Assembly (NCBI GenBank): GCA_023678885.1
Contig: CM042987.1
Span: forward strand, 27,304,927-27,368,926
DNA from: Pogostemon cablin
Lineage: Eukaryota; Streptophyta; Magnoliopsida; Lamiales; Lamiaceae
Direction: 5' to 3'
DNA: 64,000 nucleotides
Both the position numbers and the translations under genes were made by a program. Below, in pieces: positions 1 to 11,837 of this stretch. The notes below the pieces were generated by a model. It worked only from the letters and a program-made list of their open reading frames with translations, was not told the origin of the DNA and searched no databases. The number at the start of each line of letters is the position of its first letter. Position 1 is the first letter of the stretch.

Positions 1-580
1 CTCTTCCGACGGCGTACGAGGACTCATGCAGTGGGTGGCGTCCGGCGGCGACTCGTGGCTGCGGGAACACGTTGACTTTGACCAGGTGTTCTTAGCAGGA
101 GACAGCGCTGGTGCTAATATTTCACATCACTTGGCAATCAGAGCTGGTTCACCCAACAATGGATTGGACCAAGGATTCAAGATCGCTGGGATCGTGATGG
201 TGCATCCGTATTTCTGGGGCGAAGAACCGATCGGAGCGGAGGCGGAGAATCCGGTGTTCAAGGCGGTGGTGGACCAGTGGTAGCGATTGGATCGGGGCTG
301 CGACGACCCGTGGATCAACCCGTTTAAGGATCCGGGTTTGGAGGGGTTGGGGTGTACTGATAGAATTCTGGTGTGCGTTGCAGGGAATGATATCCTGAGG
401 GAGAGAGGAAGATTTTATTACCAGTCGGTGGTGAAAAGTAAGTGGAAGGGGAAAGCTGAGTTTGTGGAGACCCATGGGGAGGATCATGTTTTCCATATCA
501 TGGATCCCACCACACACAATTCCTACCACCTCATCAAGTGCTGTGCACAATTCATCAATCATCAAAAATATGATGTTTAA
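1..580 (+). pseudogene. CXE-type carboxylesterase (alpha/beta hydrolase), 3' part, broken
   Basis: The translation matches the C-terminal half of plant CXE carboxylesterases (GID1 / 2-hydroxyisoflavanone dehydratase-like serine hydrolases). Visible motifs are GDSAG with the nucleophile Ser codon at 104-106, the acid Asp in GNDILRERG at 389-391, and the His in GEDHVFH at 485-487, so the whole triad is present. The oxyanion-hole HGGG motif would lie left of the window. Two lesions are seen. The family motif LPTAYEDS reads in frame 3 (positions 3-26), but the following MQWVAS reads in frame 2, so a frameshifting deletion lies near 24-28. An in-frame TAG at 281-283 then separates VVDQW from GCDDPWINP. 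The reading frame is otherwise open to TAA at 578-580. Family knowledge: soluble enzymes that hydrolyse or dehydrate esters of specialised metabolites or hormones; the substrate is unknown. Sequencing error at both sites is possible but less likely than a pseudogene. Confidence 0.85.
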
Positions 581-685
581 TTGCACTTATTGGAGAGGAG
601 CTGTTCTCATCTTTTTCTATTTTATATATACTAAATTGCTTATTAAAACTGCACTTGATTCTTTTTTTTTTATTTTGTAAAATAA

Positions 686-943
686 TTGCTTCTTCCTAGA
701 TTATTCTTATCTGATATTATATTACAACTTTTGAAACCAAGTTTTATAATTTACAGTCTTTTTTTGTCTGCGACACTTATGGAGTACGTAGTGAATAATT
801 CTAGTGGTCAAAGTGCCGGAATTTGCCAGTCTCAGAAATGTTGTATCCCGTTTGGCAATGGCTGTCGAATAGACAGCTACTGCTGCGACAAAAATAGAAA
901 GTGCATTGGAGATGGACATTGCACTTTGTTTCAGATCTCCTAG
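686..943 (+). CDS. Small cysteine-rich protein ORF, family not recognised
   Basis: The ORF encodes 85 residues. Its last 40 residues hold eight cysteines in the order C-x4-CC-x6-C-x5-CC-x5-C-x5-C, a disulfide-rich, knottin-like spacing. The N-terminal half is hydrophobic but has no clean signal peptide from the first ATG. A TTTACAG stretch near 750-757 could be a 3' splice site, in which case the ATG is fortuitous and a signal-peptide exon would lie upstream. The stop is followed by ordinary AT-rich DNA. It begins about 105 bp after the carboxylesterase stop codon, on the same strand. I do not recognise the family, and no function is claimed. It could be a secreted peptide exon, a relic, or a chance ORF; the regular Cys spacing argues against chance. 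Confidence 0.4.
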   Translation: MLLPRLFLSDIILQLLKPSFIIYSLFLSATLMEYVVNNSSGQSAGICQSQKCCIPFGNGCRIDSYCCDKNRKCIGDGHCTLFQIS

Positions 944-3009
944 TACACAATGTTGTTTCCATACTGCATCAATGTGTGTGCTTCTTTGATAATAATTAAT
1001 TCATGTGTATGTATGGGTTTGGGTTCATAAATTTCACTATTTCATGAACTTGCACTTTTTCTATTTGGCGGGGAGGTAAAACAAATCTCAAAAGCTCCTT
1101 CAAGTTTAGTTCGGTTTTTCTGTGCCATTTTGGTATATCATTTCTTGTACCACATTCTTAGATGGATAACATGTAGGAGAGAGATGAAAACTATACTCTA
1201 AAAAGGAAAGTTTAAACCCTAGGGGATTTCTTTCCCCTTTTACGTGGCTGATAAGAAGATCCGGTGTGCTCTAAGTTGGCAGTTGGGCTTCGTTTGATGT
1301 TTCAAGGCATTAGATGATTGACAAATCACTTTTTTTTTAACAGATAAAATATATATGTGTCAATTATTTGATGCCTTGAAACGATAAATAAATTAGGAAT
1401 CACAACTGCTATAAATTGGAGCAAATTCACATTCCGTGCTTTCATTTGGCACGAATCAATTTAATTAGGCACATTATTGCATACCCTGGTTCCATGTATG
1501 TAAGGATGTTTAATGGGCTAGTCATAATGAGCTTCGAATTAATTGGATATGTTTAAACTAGTTTTTAATACATGAATTTAACCCAAACCCTAACCAAAAT
1601 GAGCTTCGGGATAAATGAGTCCATCTTTGAGGGCAGTACAATAAAAAAAATTAAAAAATTATAAATTTAAATTTGTCATATAATATAACAAATTAAAATT
1701 AACTCATACATTATTTAGAATTTGAGAGAATTAAAGTTAATTCATACAAAATGCTGTTAAAATATATAATTCAATAAAATTTGTGATTATTAAATTAATT
1801 CTAATATACTTTACTTGAGTATTATTTTATTTTTTTTAGAGAATATGGTAGGTTATAGAGAGAGAGAATAGAAGTAGATGAAAATTAAAAGTGAGGGGAT
1901 TTGTGTCCCACAATGGGCTGTTGGTAGAGTGGGAGTGGTTGATGTGTACATAGATCATTGGTGTTAAGTTAAATTAAAAATAATAATAACATGTGGGTTA
2001 ATCACCTGACTCTTGAAATTCTTACAAAGTGAGTAATCCAAGTTCGATTCCCTTTGAAAATAAATTAAGAGAGTTATAAGATGACTTGGAGTATTTGGGT
2101 GCCTGCGGACTTTCGGTCCGGTTCCAAATTAAGAGAGTTATAAGATGACTTGGAGTATTTGGGTGCCCGCGGACTTCCGATCCGGTTCTTCTGTTACATT
2201 TTGGTGTTACATCTCCTGTTGTGCACCGTTGAATGATTGACACGTATAGTATAATAAAACATATACCCTCAAAGGAAACCCTAGGAGCAATGGTTTAGAT
2301 TTTGTTCCCCGTACACGTGTTATTCATCTAACTCGTGTAATAGAAGATGTAACACCAAGTGTAATAGAACATCCAAGATCCAAATATTCAGGTATTATTC
2401 AAGCAGATATGCCTTGTAATTTGGTCACGGATATCAATTATATTTTAGTGTTTCATCTTCTGTTGTTACATGTTAATTGATACGTGAGGAGAAATTATCT
2501 GAACATTTCCCTTTGAGGCTTATATTTTCCTTTAATAGGTTATATATTTTATATCTCTTCTAACTATTATTCATCAAGTAACCCTAATTGGAATAATATC
2601 AACTAACCCCAATGATGTAATAGAAGATGTAACATCAAAATGTACCTGAAAATCGGAGTATAGTAATTGACATAGGAGATCTGTTAAATTAATATTAAGA
2701 AAGGCATTTTTAAAAATTCTAACGTATAGCTATGATTCATGTATGTAGACGAGTGAAATATATGGCCATATAAATGAGTAATAGTTTGTTATGTACGTAA
2801 GTGAATCTTTTATATTTCTTTTGGAGATCATATGAGTAATATTAATTTGTTATTTACAAGAGTAATATTTCATGTTGTAAGAAGTAAAATTTGAGTTTAA
2901 CGTTGTACGGTAAGAACAAGTACATTAAAGAACGTACAAAATATTCTCAATTTTATTTGAATTGAAATGCAAATAAAAACATATATGTATATAGTTGCAT
3001 CCATTAGGG
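944..3009. other. Intergenic AT-rich DNA without a recognised gene
   Basis: No convincing coding region was seen on either strand. The stretch holds a 64-bp tandem duplication (separate entry) and scattered related fragments around 1130-1220, 2200-2290 and 2440-2640. These share phrases such as TTACATTTTGGTGTTACATC and GACATGTAGGAGAGAGAT, and a further copy lies in P450 intron 3 near 3610-3690. This suggests an unclassified dispersed repeat. Confidence 0.5.
2062..2189. repeat. Tandem duplication, 2 x 64 bp
   Basis: Two adjacent copies (2062-2125 and 2126-2189) start AAATTAAGAGAGTTATAAG and end with a GGTCCGGTTC / GATCCGGTTC segment. They differ at only a few bases. Confidence 0.9.
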
Positions 3010-4701
3010 TTAGTTGATATTGAAGGTGGTTGCTCTCTCTATGAGTATTGGTAACCCTTCCTTGAAAGTGGGTAGAGGATCTCTACTCATTACGTTCTCT
3101 TCTAAACAAAGCTTCCATCGAAAGTTGATTACCAAGTAATGAATCGTCGTCAGAATTGCAACTCTTGTAAACTCATTCCCCGGGCACATTCTTGGTCCTC
3201 CACCGAACGCCACGAAGCTAAAAGCCGGGACTGCTCCCTGTTCCTCGTATCGCGATGGATCGAACTTGTATGGATCAGGAAATATGGACTCATTCAGATG
3301 TGTTGTATGTGTAGCCGAAATCACCTGCGTCTCCATAAGTAGTTGATGTTACGACGAATATAAAAAAGATAATTAGAAATGATGGTAACGAGAATGAGAA
3401 AGTAAGTATGATGGAACCCTAGCTAGCTAATTAACGAAGGGCTCTCAATATTCCATCACACCACAATACAAACAATATTCAGCAACATAAAATTCCATTG
3501 GTAAAAACCAAAATTTCATTTCTGTATATTGATTATCAACGAATTAATAACAAATATTTATGTTCTATTGTTAGTAAAAATCAATTTTTTTCTTGCAGTG
3601 CATATGTGGTCCGATCTCATGTTACATTTTAATGTTCTCGTATTGCAAACCGTTGGATGAATGACATGTAGGAGAGAGATAAAATTTATACCCTATAGGA
3701 AAAGGTTTAGATTTTCTATAATCCAGAGATGATGAAAAATAACATAACTTAAGTTTACCTGCCATCCTTTGGGGATTATATATCCTCCCATTTCAATGTC
3801 TCTTAGGACTTGCCTAAAGTGAAACAATAATGATGGATACATTCTCAATATCTCTGTGGCTACTCTCCAAGTGTACTTCATTTTCGCCAGATCGTCCCAC
3901 GTGAGATGCTCCCCTGAAACCTTCCCTCTCGCAACCTCCTCTTGCTCTACATAAATAACCTAGTTCACTCTTGGATCAATAAAACAAATTTTTTAGGCTA
4001 AGTGAACTAGTTACCTTTAAGGACAGTTTGATGAACATTGGGGTTTTCACACAAGATTTTGATCATGAGAGCAAGAAGATAAGAAGTTGAGTCATGGCCA
4101 GCGAACATTAACATAACACAAATGGTCACGATCTCCTCATCCGACGACAAGAGAGGATTATTCAGGTCGCGCATGCTTAGGAAAGTAGTGATCAGATCTG
4201 GACAATCAGTTGTTGCAATTTCCCCCTCTTTTCATGTATGAGTTCTCTAATAATCTCTCCGATTTTAGACCTTGCACGTAGGCTTCGGTTAAAGCGCGTA
4301 AAAGGCAAGTTTATCGGCAGCCCCATAAGGCCTTGTATGAGTTGGTGAAATAGAAGTTGAAGGTTTTGTCTTCTACTTCCCCTTTCTATTCCAAACAACA
4401 AAGTGCTAATCATGTCGAAGGCCAAGCTCTTGGTGAGGGGGACCACCTTTAGGAATTGAAAAAATTAAAAAAATAAAAAAAAGAAGAAGAAGATCTAATA
4501 GTGCAATGTAATTCATCATAATAATTCATGCATGCCTGCATAAATTATTAAAATAAATGATGCATATTTTCTAGATTTATCAAGAAAAAACATACATATC
4601 TATATGCCATAGAATTGCTAGAGAAATGATCTAGCCGGCGTAGATAATTAAAGAATGGTAAAGACTTGTGTAAGATCTGTCTCATTTAATGACTTTTGTG
4701 G

Positions 4702-4862
4702 AATAACTAAAAAGTGATTACGTATATTTTTATGAAAATTGATACTTAATTAATGAAAAGTGATAGTGATTACGTATATTTTTATGAAAACTTAACTAAT
4801 GAAAAGTGATAGTGATTACGTATATTTTTATGAAAATTGATACTTAATTAATAAAAAGTGAT
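4702..4862. repeat. Imperfect triplication inside P450 copy A intron 1
   Basis: Three successive copies of a 50-60 bp unit contain GTGATTACGTATATTTTTATG followed by TTAAT/CTAATGAAAAGTGATA. The copies differ by a short internal deletion. Confidence 0.8.
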
Positions 4863-5678
4863 AATGATGTACCGATTTATTTTATAAACAATTTATAATA
4901 TAAATAAAATATGATAATAATATTTTAAAAATAAAGTAATAAAATTTTAATTAAATATGATAACTAATTGTTAAAGCGTAAATGACCTCACCGTACGTGA
5001 GATTAGAAAAAGTCTAGAAACTAAGCTATGAAAAATATAGAATCATCTACAATTAGAGTGATCTAAACTAGTGAGGAGTGACCATTAAGTGTGAGAAGAG
5101 ATCCATTAAATGATCTAGAAACAATATATTGCGCCTACAAATACTTGAATATATTATTTTATTTGTAACTAGAAAGAAACCTAAAAAAAGATTTTCATTT
5201 CTCAAAGTCATTCACCTACTTTCAACTATTTTCCATCTCTGATCAACTTCATACCAATATCAAATTTTCAATCCAATACTAATCCAACATATCCTCTTCA
5301 CTGAGTTTTACATAAATACCATAATCTATCCCATCGTATATATACTTCCGTACAATTTCAATTTTTACATTTTTCTATTCTGATATCTTATTTCAATCTT
5401 TATATATTTTTTTGTTATATGAGACCCACCTAAAACAATTAATATATCACTATGGGACCCAAATCTAACACTAATACACCTACACACTTTACATTAAATA
5501 TTATATCTTTTTACCCACTATCCATTAAAATATTATACTTCTTAATCAATATCTTATGAAGATCATTTTGCTTTTGCACGTGAATCAAGGAGCAGTGGTG
5601 GACGTAGGGGGTACAAGGGGGTACGGCTGTATTCCCAAAACCCCTACCACCATCCCTAATTAAAAAAAAAATCATATA

Positions 5679-6196
5679 CTCCCTCCGTCCCTTACTAAGA
5701 GGGACTTTTACTTTTTGGCACGTGGATTAAAGAATATTACTCCCTCCGTCCCGGGTATTTTTATCTATTTATACGGGCACGGAGATTAAGATGTATTACT
5801 TTTTTAATATATAATGTAAGAAAAAGTAGGGATAAATTAGTAATTTAAAAAGAAAAAGTAAATAAAGTTGTTGGGAATAATGAATAAAGTGTAAAAAAGT
5901 AATTAAAGTTGTTGGGATTGTAAAAAGTAAGTAATAAAATATTATGTATTTTTACCATTAATGGAATGAGTAAAAATATGTGGGACAGCCCAAAATGAAA
6001 AGTGAGTATAAATACGTGGGACAGAGGGAATATTATTTAATGTGTAGTGGGTAGTTGTATGAGTGGGAGTGTAGATCCCATATTTTAATTGTATTAGTGG
6101 GTGTGTGTGGGCCACATGTGTGTAAAAAAGGAAAGGAGACTCTTTGAGTGGGACGCCCAAAATGAAAAAAACCCTCTTTGAAGGGGACAGAGGGAG
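5679..6196. mobile_element. MITE with a second MITE nested inside
   Basis: The outer element runs from CTCCCTCCGTCCC at 5679 to the inverted GGGACAGAGGGAG ending at 6196, flanked by TA. Inside it, 5740-6030 begins again with CTCCCTCCGTCCC and ends GGGACAGAGGGAA, also at TA. Such ends with TA duplications are typical of Stowaway/mariner-type MITEs. It lies in intron 1 of P450 copy A. Confidence 0.75.
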
Positions 6197-6389
6197 TATA
6201 TTTATATGTATATTAATTAATTTGTACCCCAAATTATTAAGTAAGTACAAATTTATACCCAATTTATTACAATTTTAATAGATAATAATGTCGTACATTG
6301 ATTTTTACGAATAAAAATTAGACGGTGTCAACAATAATTATAATTTTAGAGTGTTAATTTATTTATTATACGATTTTGAATATGAAATA

Positions 6390-6655
6390 CCCCCTCCATC
6401 CCTCTAATTATTTCACACTTTTCTTATGATCCCCCTCATAACAAATGTACGTTTCTAAAAATGGTAGAAATGCATCTCAATAATATCTATTTTTTACACA
6501 CATCTCACTAACTTCATATATATTTTTCATTAAATTATCTAAAATATTCATTTTTTACATACATCTAAGCAACTTTACACATCTTTAAACATAAAAATTA
6601 ATTTTTTTAATCTGTGCATGCAAAAAACACGTGTTACTTATGTGGACGGAGAGAG
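6390..6655. mobile_element. MITE, CTCCCTCCGTCC family
   Basis: The left end is CCCCCTCCATCCC and the right end is the inverted GGACGGAGAGAG. The inside has no ORF. It lies in intron 1 of P450 copy A. Confidence 0.6.
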
Positions 6656-6713
6656 TAATATTTTTATAATTACGTGTCGTACCCCAAAAAATATTTCTGG
6701 ATCTGCCACTATT

Positions 6714-6892
6714 AAGGAGCATTATTATTTAATGTATAGTAAGTAGTTGTATTAGTGGGTGTATGATTCCCATACTTTAATTGTATTAGTGAGAGTGTGT
6801 GGGTCCCATATGTGTAAAAAAGAAAATGAGACTCTCTGGGTGGGACACCCAAAATGAAAAAAAAGACTATTTGAAGGGAACGGAGGGAGTAT
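6714..6892. mobile_element. MITE fragment (right end only)
   Basis: Its internal sequence matches the outer MITE at 5679-6196, with phrases such as TTATTTAATGT.TAGT and TGGGAC.CCCAAAATGAAA. It ends GGAACGGAGGGAG, and no left end was found. Confidence 0.55.
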
Positions 6893-6941
6893 ATGCTAAA
6901 TCATAATCTCATATAAAAGCTTAAATTGATAAAAAGGGGTA

Positions 6942-7366
6942 CTCCCTCCGTCCCATAAACAAATTCACACTTTCTATTTTTGTCCATCCCATAAACAAGT
7001 TCACACACCCAAATAAGGAAATACACATAAATCAATAACCCCACAACACATTTTAATTTCAAAATTACCATCCCTTTACAACTAACATAACTTACTCCCT
7101 CCGTCCCAACTTCAACTTCACACTTTCCGTTTTGGTCCGTCCCAAATTCAACTTCACACTTCCATAAAAGAAAAAAACAACAAACTAATATCCCTCTAAC
7201 ATACTTTAATTTCAAATTTGCCATCACCTTTTTAACACACATAACATACTTTATCATTTATTTATTACCTAAAAATACCAAACTACCCCTAAAAGTAAAG
7301 CAAAAAATAATTTTTCTTAAACTCCATATCTACATTAACCGAGAACTTGTTTTTTGGACGAGGGAG
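6942..7366. mobile_element. MITE pair, apparently nested
   Basis: It starts CTCCCTCCGTCCC at 6942 and ends GGACGAGGGAG at 7366. A second CTCCCTCCGTCCC start lies at about 7094. Both inner parts carry paired TTCACAC... segments in the way of this family. Confidence 0.6.
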
Positions 7367-8159
7367 TATTATTTTATACTTAATTAAATCACTCCTTCTA
7401 CGTTAAATCATTTTGAGATAAATGGGTGGGTTTGAACTTCGAATCTTGGACCTTTGCTACACCATGTCTCTGATACCATATTACATATACACATAAGCTT
7501 AAAAAGAGGTGGTGATCTAACATTAACAATATATATACCTTGATCTGGTGATTGTGATGCCAATGTTGGTTTAGGTGTAATTTTATGACTTCTTCCATCT
7601 TACCAATATACTCTTTTAGTGCTTCGGGCTTCAAGAATGATACCACGACTCCCCTCAAACGCTTATGAGTTTCTCCGGTTATTTCGTAAGGATTCATCTC
7701 GCCAACAAGCCTCCTAATCGACTTGAATGGCCTATTGGAGAGAGTGTTGGCATCAGCTGTGAATATGAATTTGTGTGCAGCTTGACCCTGAAGAAACACT
7801 GTTGGCCTTCCAAATAAATGGAGCTTCGAAATCGGGCCGTACTTCCGGACCCGTTCTTGGAGCCACTCTTCACCCGTGTTGTCTCTCATGGCTTTCAATA
7901 GCTGAAGGGTTTGGCCAATTACTGGTAACCCAAGTGAACCAGGTGGAAGCCTTCTGTTAGAGAAGTTCCTGGTGAGGAAGAATAGGAGGGAGATGGTAAA
8001 GAGAAGAATGGCCAAGTAATTAAGTGCAGCATCCATGGGCTCTGACTTTCACTTGCACTCATCACCTTAACCTACGTATATTTATAAATCGATTTTATGT
8101 TTTTTTAAATAGATTTATTGCTTTTCATTGAAAAATGTTTACTATTTTTTACATATACT

Positions 8160-8401
8160 ACTCCGGGTATTTATGCCCATTTATATGGGCACGAAAATTA
8201 AGAAATATTTTTTTAATAATATAATGTAAAAAAAAAGTTGGTAATTTAAAGAGTAAAAGTAAATAAAATTATTAAGAATAATGAATAAAGTGTAAAAATT
8301 AGGTAAGATGTATAGTATATTTTTACTATTAAAGGAACGTGCATAAATATCTGAGACACCTTAAAATAAAAAATTTGAATAAATATGTGGGACTGAGGGA
8401 G
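8160..8401. mobile_element. MITE upstream of P450 copy A
   Basis: It starts ACTCCGGGTATTTATGCCC and ends GGGACTGAGGGAG. Its interior resembles the inner MITE at 5740-6030. It lies about 125 bp upstream of the start codon of P450 copy A, in what would be the promoter region. Confidence 0.6.
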
Positions 8402-8628
8402 TATAAATTATTCCCAAAATAATTACTGTAGTCTATAACTTTTTATTTATTTAACTATCACTTTTTAACCTCTCACAAAAGTATTCTGATAAAACGGTCA
8501 CACACACAAGTGCACAATGCGCGTCAATTGGTGTCATGTATTAATGAAATGGATACATTAAGAAATTAGAGTCTTTTACGAGACCGTTTAACATTTTTAT
8601 TAATTAGTGAATGCTCCCTTTCTATTAC

Positions 8629-10005
8629 TGTTACGTGTTTTCTTTACCCACAATTAGTCCTCAAGTATCAAGGATATCAATGGTAGCTTAAGCAAGCGAC
8701 CAAGTTAAATATCAAACCTAAAGGACGGAGTACTACAAATTAAATTATTAACCAAATTAATTAAGACAATTTGTAATAAGATTTTATTAGTATCAAATTA
8801 TGAACTACTAAACTAAATATTTAAATTAAAATTAAATTCACTTAGAAGAAATTTGGAATTTTCTCAAGTATGAAGAGCAAGTAACGCTAGGGAATTCCAG
8901 TTTAAACTCACTAATCTAACTCTCTAAGTATCCGAGCTAAACTCTACTAGAAGGATTAGGACGCATCACAAATATATACTAATTTACTCTATAAACATAA
9001 GTATATTAATACGTAAATATGGTTTATCACCTTAGAGCAAGTGATCTAATTCTACCCCCCCTCTAGGTACTAACATGAATATCAATTCTTCTAGTAAATA
9101 TGGTTTATCATCTCATAGCAAGAGATCTAATTCTACCCCATTTTTTAAGTATTAACAGTATCAATTATTCCCCCGCGGTTGGTACTCGACCGAACATGTT
9201 CTCCCTTTATAGGTACTACTTATCAACCCATAAAGTGATGTGTAATTAAATTATAAACATTCATATTCAACAGTTGATCTAATGAAGCCACGTGAGTATT
9301 GGTCCTCCCTTAGAATCATAACATGCAACCAAATCAGTCATGAACGCGCCCAATCAACAATCAGAAATAAGTTTAAACATTCATATAACAATTGAAGAGA
9401 CACAAAACAATGATGATTTAAAGGTTAAAAAACGTTCAATCAAATATGAAATAATCTAACTGTAGTCGTATGACAAACTTCTCCTAAAGTGTCAAATCAA
9501 ATTGTTTAAACCTTCAAGTCCCTAAAACTACCAAAACAGTTCTAGCCCATGGTGTGACAGACAACACACATGGGGGTTGGATAAATATTACTAATAGTCT
9601 GAAAAATCATAAGAAAATAATAGGAATTGAAGAAACGTTAGATGTAGTGGTGATCATCGCTTCCTCCTCCGTCTTGAATCTTTCTCTCCGTTCTTTTCTA
9701 CTTGATTCGATAGACGAATCTTCACAGTGATGGCGAAATAGATGATGGGATGGAGTGGAGGAAGGTAGGTTTAACTCTTGTGATGGTGGAGGATAATGAA
9801 TTGTGAATTGTGTCTTGTGAATGAATGATCTCCATCCTTCTAGGTTGTCCTTTTAAGACTTTTGGACCCTACAAGTGACCTTTCTGGGTCTTTTCACGTC
9901 AAAATACACACATAAATGCACTGAGGGTGTAAAAATACAGATCTAGACAAAAGTGCATTCCCGTTCGACTCGAATGGGAGGTCGAATGGGTGGTCGAGCA
10001 AGGTC
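8629..10005 (-). mobile_element. Degenerate LTR fragment, same family as 34202-35804
   Basis: The left part (CACAATTAGTCCTCAAGTAT...) and the block GCACTGAGGGTGTAAAAATAC near 9918-9940 match the LTRs at 34202-35804 (minus) and 54257-55939 (plus). A short run of GTTCGACTCGAAT and GGTCGAATGG motifs follows at 9960-10005, as in the U3 arrays of those LTRs. The remainder of the U3 is missing, so the right side is truncated. No internal domain is attached. Confidence 0.65.
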
Positions 10006-10238
10006 ACCCATTAACCTGTTAACAACCCAATATAAATATAAAATTTGGTAGATATATGATAAAAATACTCATTAATAATCTTATAATATATTTTAAAAAA
10101 TTATTACTTTTAATTAGTATTTTTTTATTCTTATCGTGTTGTTATCGTGTCGTGTTGACCCGATATTTTTTGTGTTCGTGTCGTGTCACTATCGTGTCGA
10201 CATGAAATTCGATTCAATAGCTCAAATTGCTACCCCTA
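10006..10238. mobile_element. hAT-like terminal fragment
   Basis: It ends TTGCTACCCCTA at 10238, the inverse of a TAGGGGTAGCAA hAT-type end. Before this there are repeated CGTGTCGTGTTGACC words near 10130-10205, as is usual in subterminal regions of plant hAT elements. No second end was identified. Confidence 0.45.
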
Positions 10239-11837
10239 TATACAATATTAACACTCTAACAGAACTATAAAATTACTGGTTGTATTTTACCATAAATTTT
10301 ATAATGGGTATGTGGCGGGTACATGTACGGGTATGATAATAAAATTTTTAAATGGGACAAGTACGGATAGAGGTAGTTAATATTTAAGTGGATATAGGTA
10401 TGAGTATCCTAAAATAACCTGGTACCCTACACGTTGCTATCTTTATTCCTACACATGCTATAATTTCACACTTTTTTTACTTTTGTTTATCTAAAAAATT
10501 ATGCACATAATAATATACTCCCTTCGTACCGTTGACGTTTGCTTTTTGCACAGAGATTAAGGGATATAATATTTTAACGTGTAGTGAGGTGAGAGAAATA
10601 ATATTTAATGTAAAGTGAGTAGTTGTATTAGTGTTGTGTGTGGGCTCTACATGGAGTAATTAATTATTTTGTGTGGGTCCAACATGACAAATAAAGAAAT
10701 GTAAACCTTAACTTGAGACAACCCAAAATAAAAACATAAACCTTAACACGTGATAGAGGGAGTATACAATATTAACACTCTTACGGTATCATAAAATTAT
10801 TGCTTCGTTTTTATCATAAAATTTATAACAGGTATGGGAGGATGTGGGTATGATAATAAAATTTTCAAAGGGGACAGGCACGAATACAGATGGTTTATAT
10901 TTTAAATGGATACAGGTATAAGTACCCTAAAATAAGCTGGTACCCTACCCATTGCCATCTCTATTCATATATGCAATAATTTTACTTTTTTTATATTTAT
11001 TTATCTCAAAATTTATGCACATAATTATATAGTACAATACTAATACTCATACGGTACCATAAAATTATTATTTGCTTTTTATCATGAAATTATGACGGGT
11101 ATTAGACGGGTACAGATAAGATAATAAAATTTTTAAATGAGACAGATATGGATACAGGTAGTTAATATTTAATGGATACGGGTATGAATAACCCTAAATA
11201 AGCGGGTACCCTACCCGTTGCCATCATTATTCCTACATGCTATAATTTGACACAATTTTTTTTATGTTTTTTATCTTAAAATTATGCACATAATAATATA
11301 GTACAATATTAATACTCTTACGGTAGCATAAAATTACTGCTTGTTTTTTACCATAAAATTTATGATGGGTGTGAGACGGGTACAGGTTAAATAATAAAAT
11401 TTTTAAATGAGACGAATATGGATACATGTAGTTAATATTTAAACAGATACGGGTAGTATCCCTAAATAAGTGGATACCATACCCGTTGCCATCTCTATTT
11501 CTACATGCTATAATTTCACACATTTTTATTTTAGTTTATCTCAAAATTTATGCACATAATAATATACACAATATTAACACTCTTACGGTACCATAAAATT
11601 AATGCTTGTTTTTTACATCATATTTTTTATGACGGATATGAGACATGTACATGTATGATAATAAAATTTTTAAATGAGATAGATACGAATACAAGTAGTT
11701 AATATTTGAACGAATATGTGTATAAATATCCAAAAATAAGCGGACAACCTACCCGTCGACATCTCTATTCCTATAAGTTATAATTTTACACTTTATTTAT
11801 TTTTGTTTATCTCAAAATTTATGCACATAATAATATA
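10239..11837. repeat. Tandem array of about 268-bp units (left part)
   Basis: Units begin TACAATATTAACACTCTTACGGTACC or near variants at about 10239, 10765, 11033, 11304 and 11567, a period of 263-271 bp once the MITE at 10518-10762 is removed. Every unit holds a GGGTACCCTACCCGTTGCCATC-like block before a GCACATAATAATATA end. That block resembles the right end of the hAT-like element at 59494-60711, so the unit probably derives from such an element. No coding potential was seen. Confidence 0.85.
10518..10762. mobile_element. MITE inserted in a tandem-repeat unit
   Basis: It starts CTCCCTTCGTACC and ends ATAGAGGGAG, between TA dinucleotides. It sits exactly at the junction ATAATATA / TACAATATT between two 268-bp units. 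The inside resembles the MITE at 60108-60365. Confidence 0.7.

Larger units (their letters stand above)
3010..8036 (-). pseudogene. Cytochrome P450, CYP85-clan (CYP716/CYP728-like), copy A, frameshifted
   Basis: Four exons are readable with GT-AG borders: exon 1 8036-7539 (166 codons, ends phase 0), exon 2 4446-4015, exon 3 3946-3759, exon 4 3324-3010. Exon 1 gives an N-terminal membrane anchor (about residues 5-22), then the hinge LPPGSLGLPVIG. Exon 2 carries the I-helix AGHDST, exon 3 the ExxR motif (EILR), and exon 4 the heme loop FGGGPRMCPG. Family knowledge: ER-bound monooxygenases oxidising triterpenoids or other terpenoids; the substrate cannot be told. The fault is in exon 2. After HEKRGKLQQ the frame is lost, and FLSMRD resumes in another frame near 4190-4200. 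Exon 2 is 432 nt against 454 nt in copy B, a net loss of 22 bp, which breaks the frame. Intron 1 is 3.1 kb and full of MITEs. Splice borders were chosen by reading alone. Confidence 0.85.

Noticed and set aside
7775..7960. Plus-strand ORF opposite P450 exon 1
   Set aside because: It is an antisense shadow of the conserved P450 exon.
1..8036. A working biosynthetic gene cluster (carboxylesterase plus P450)
   Set aside because: Both genes are broken, and the P450 paralogue lies beyond more than 50 kb of transposons. No third pathway gene was found.
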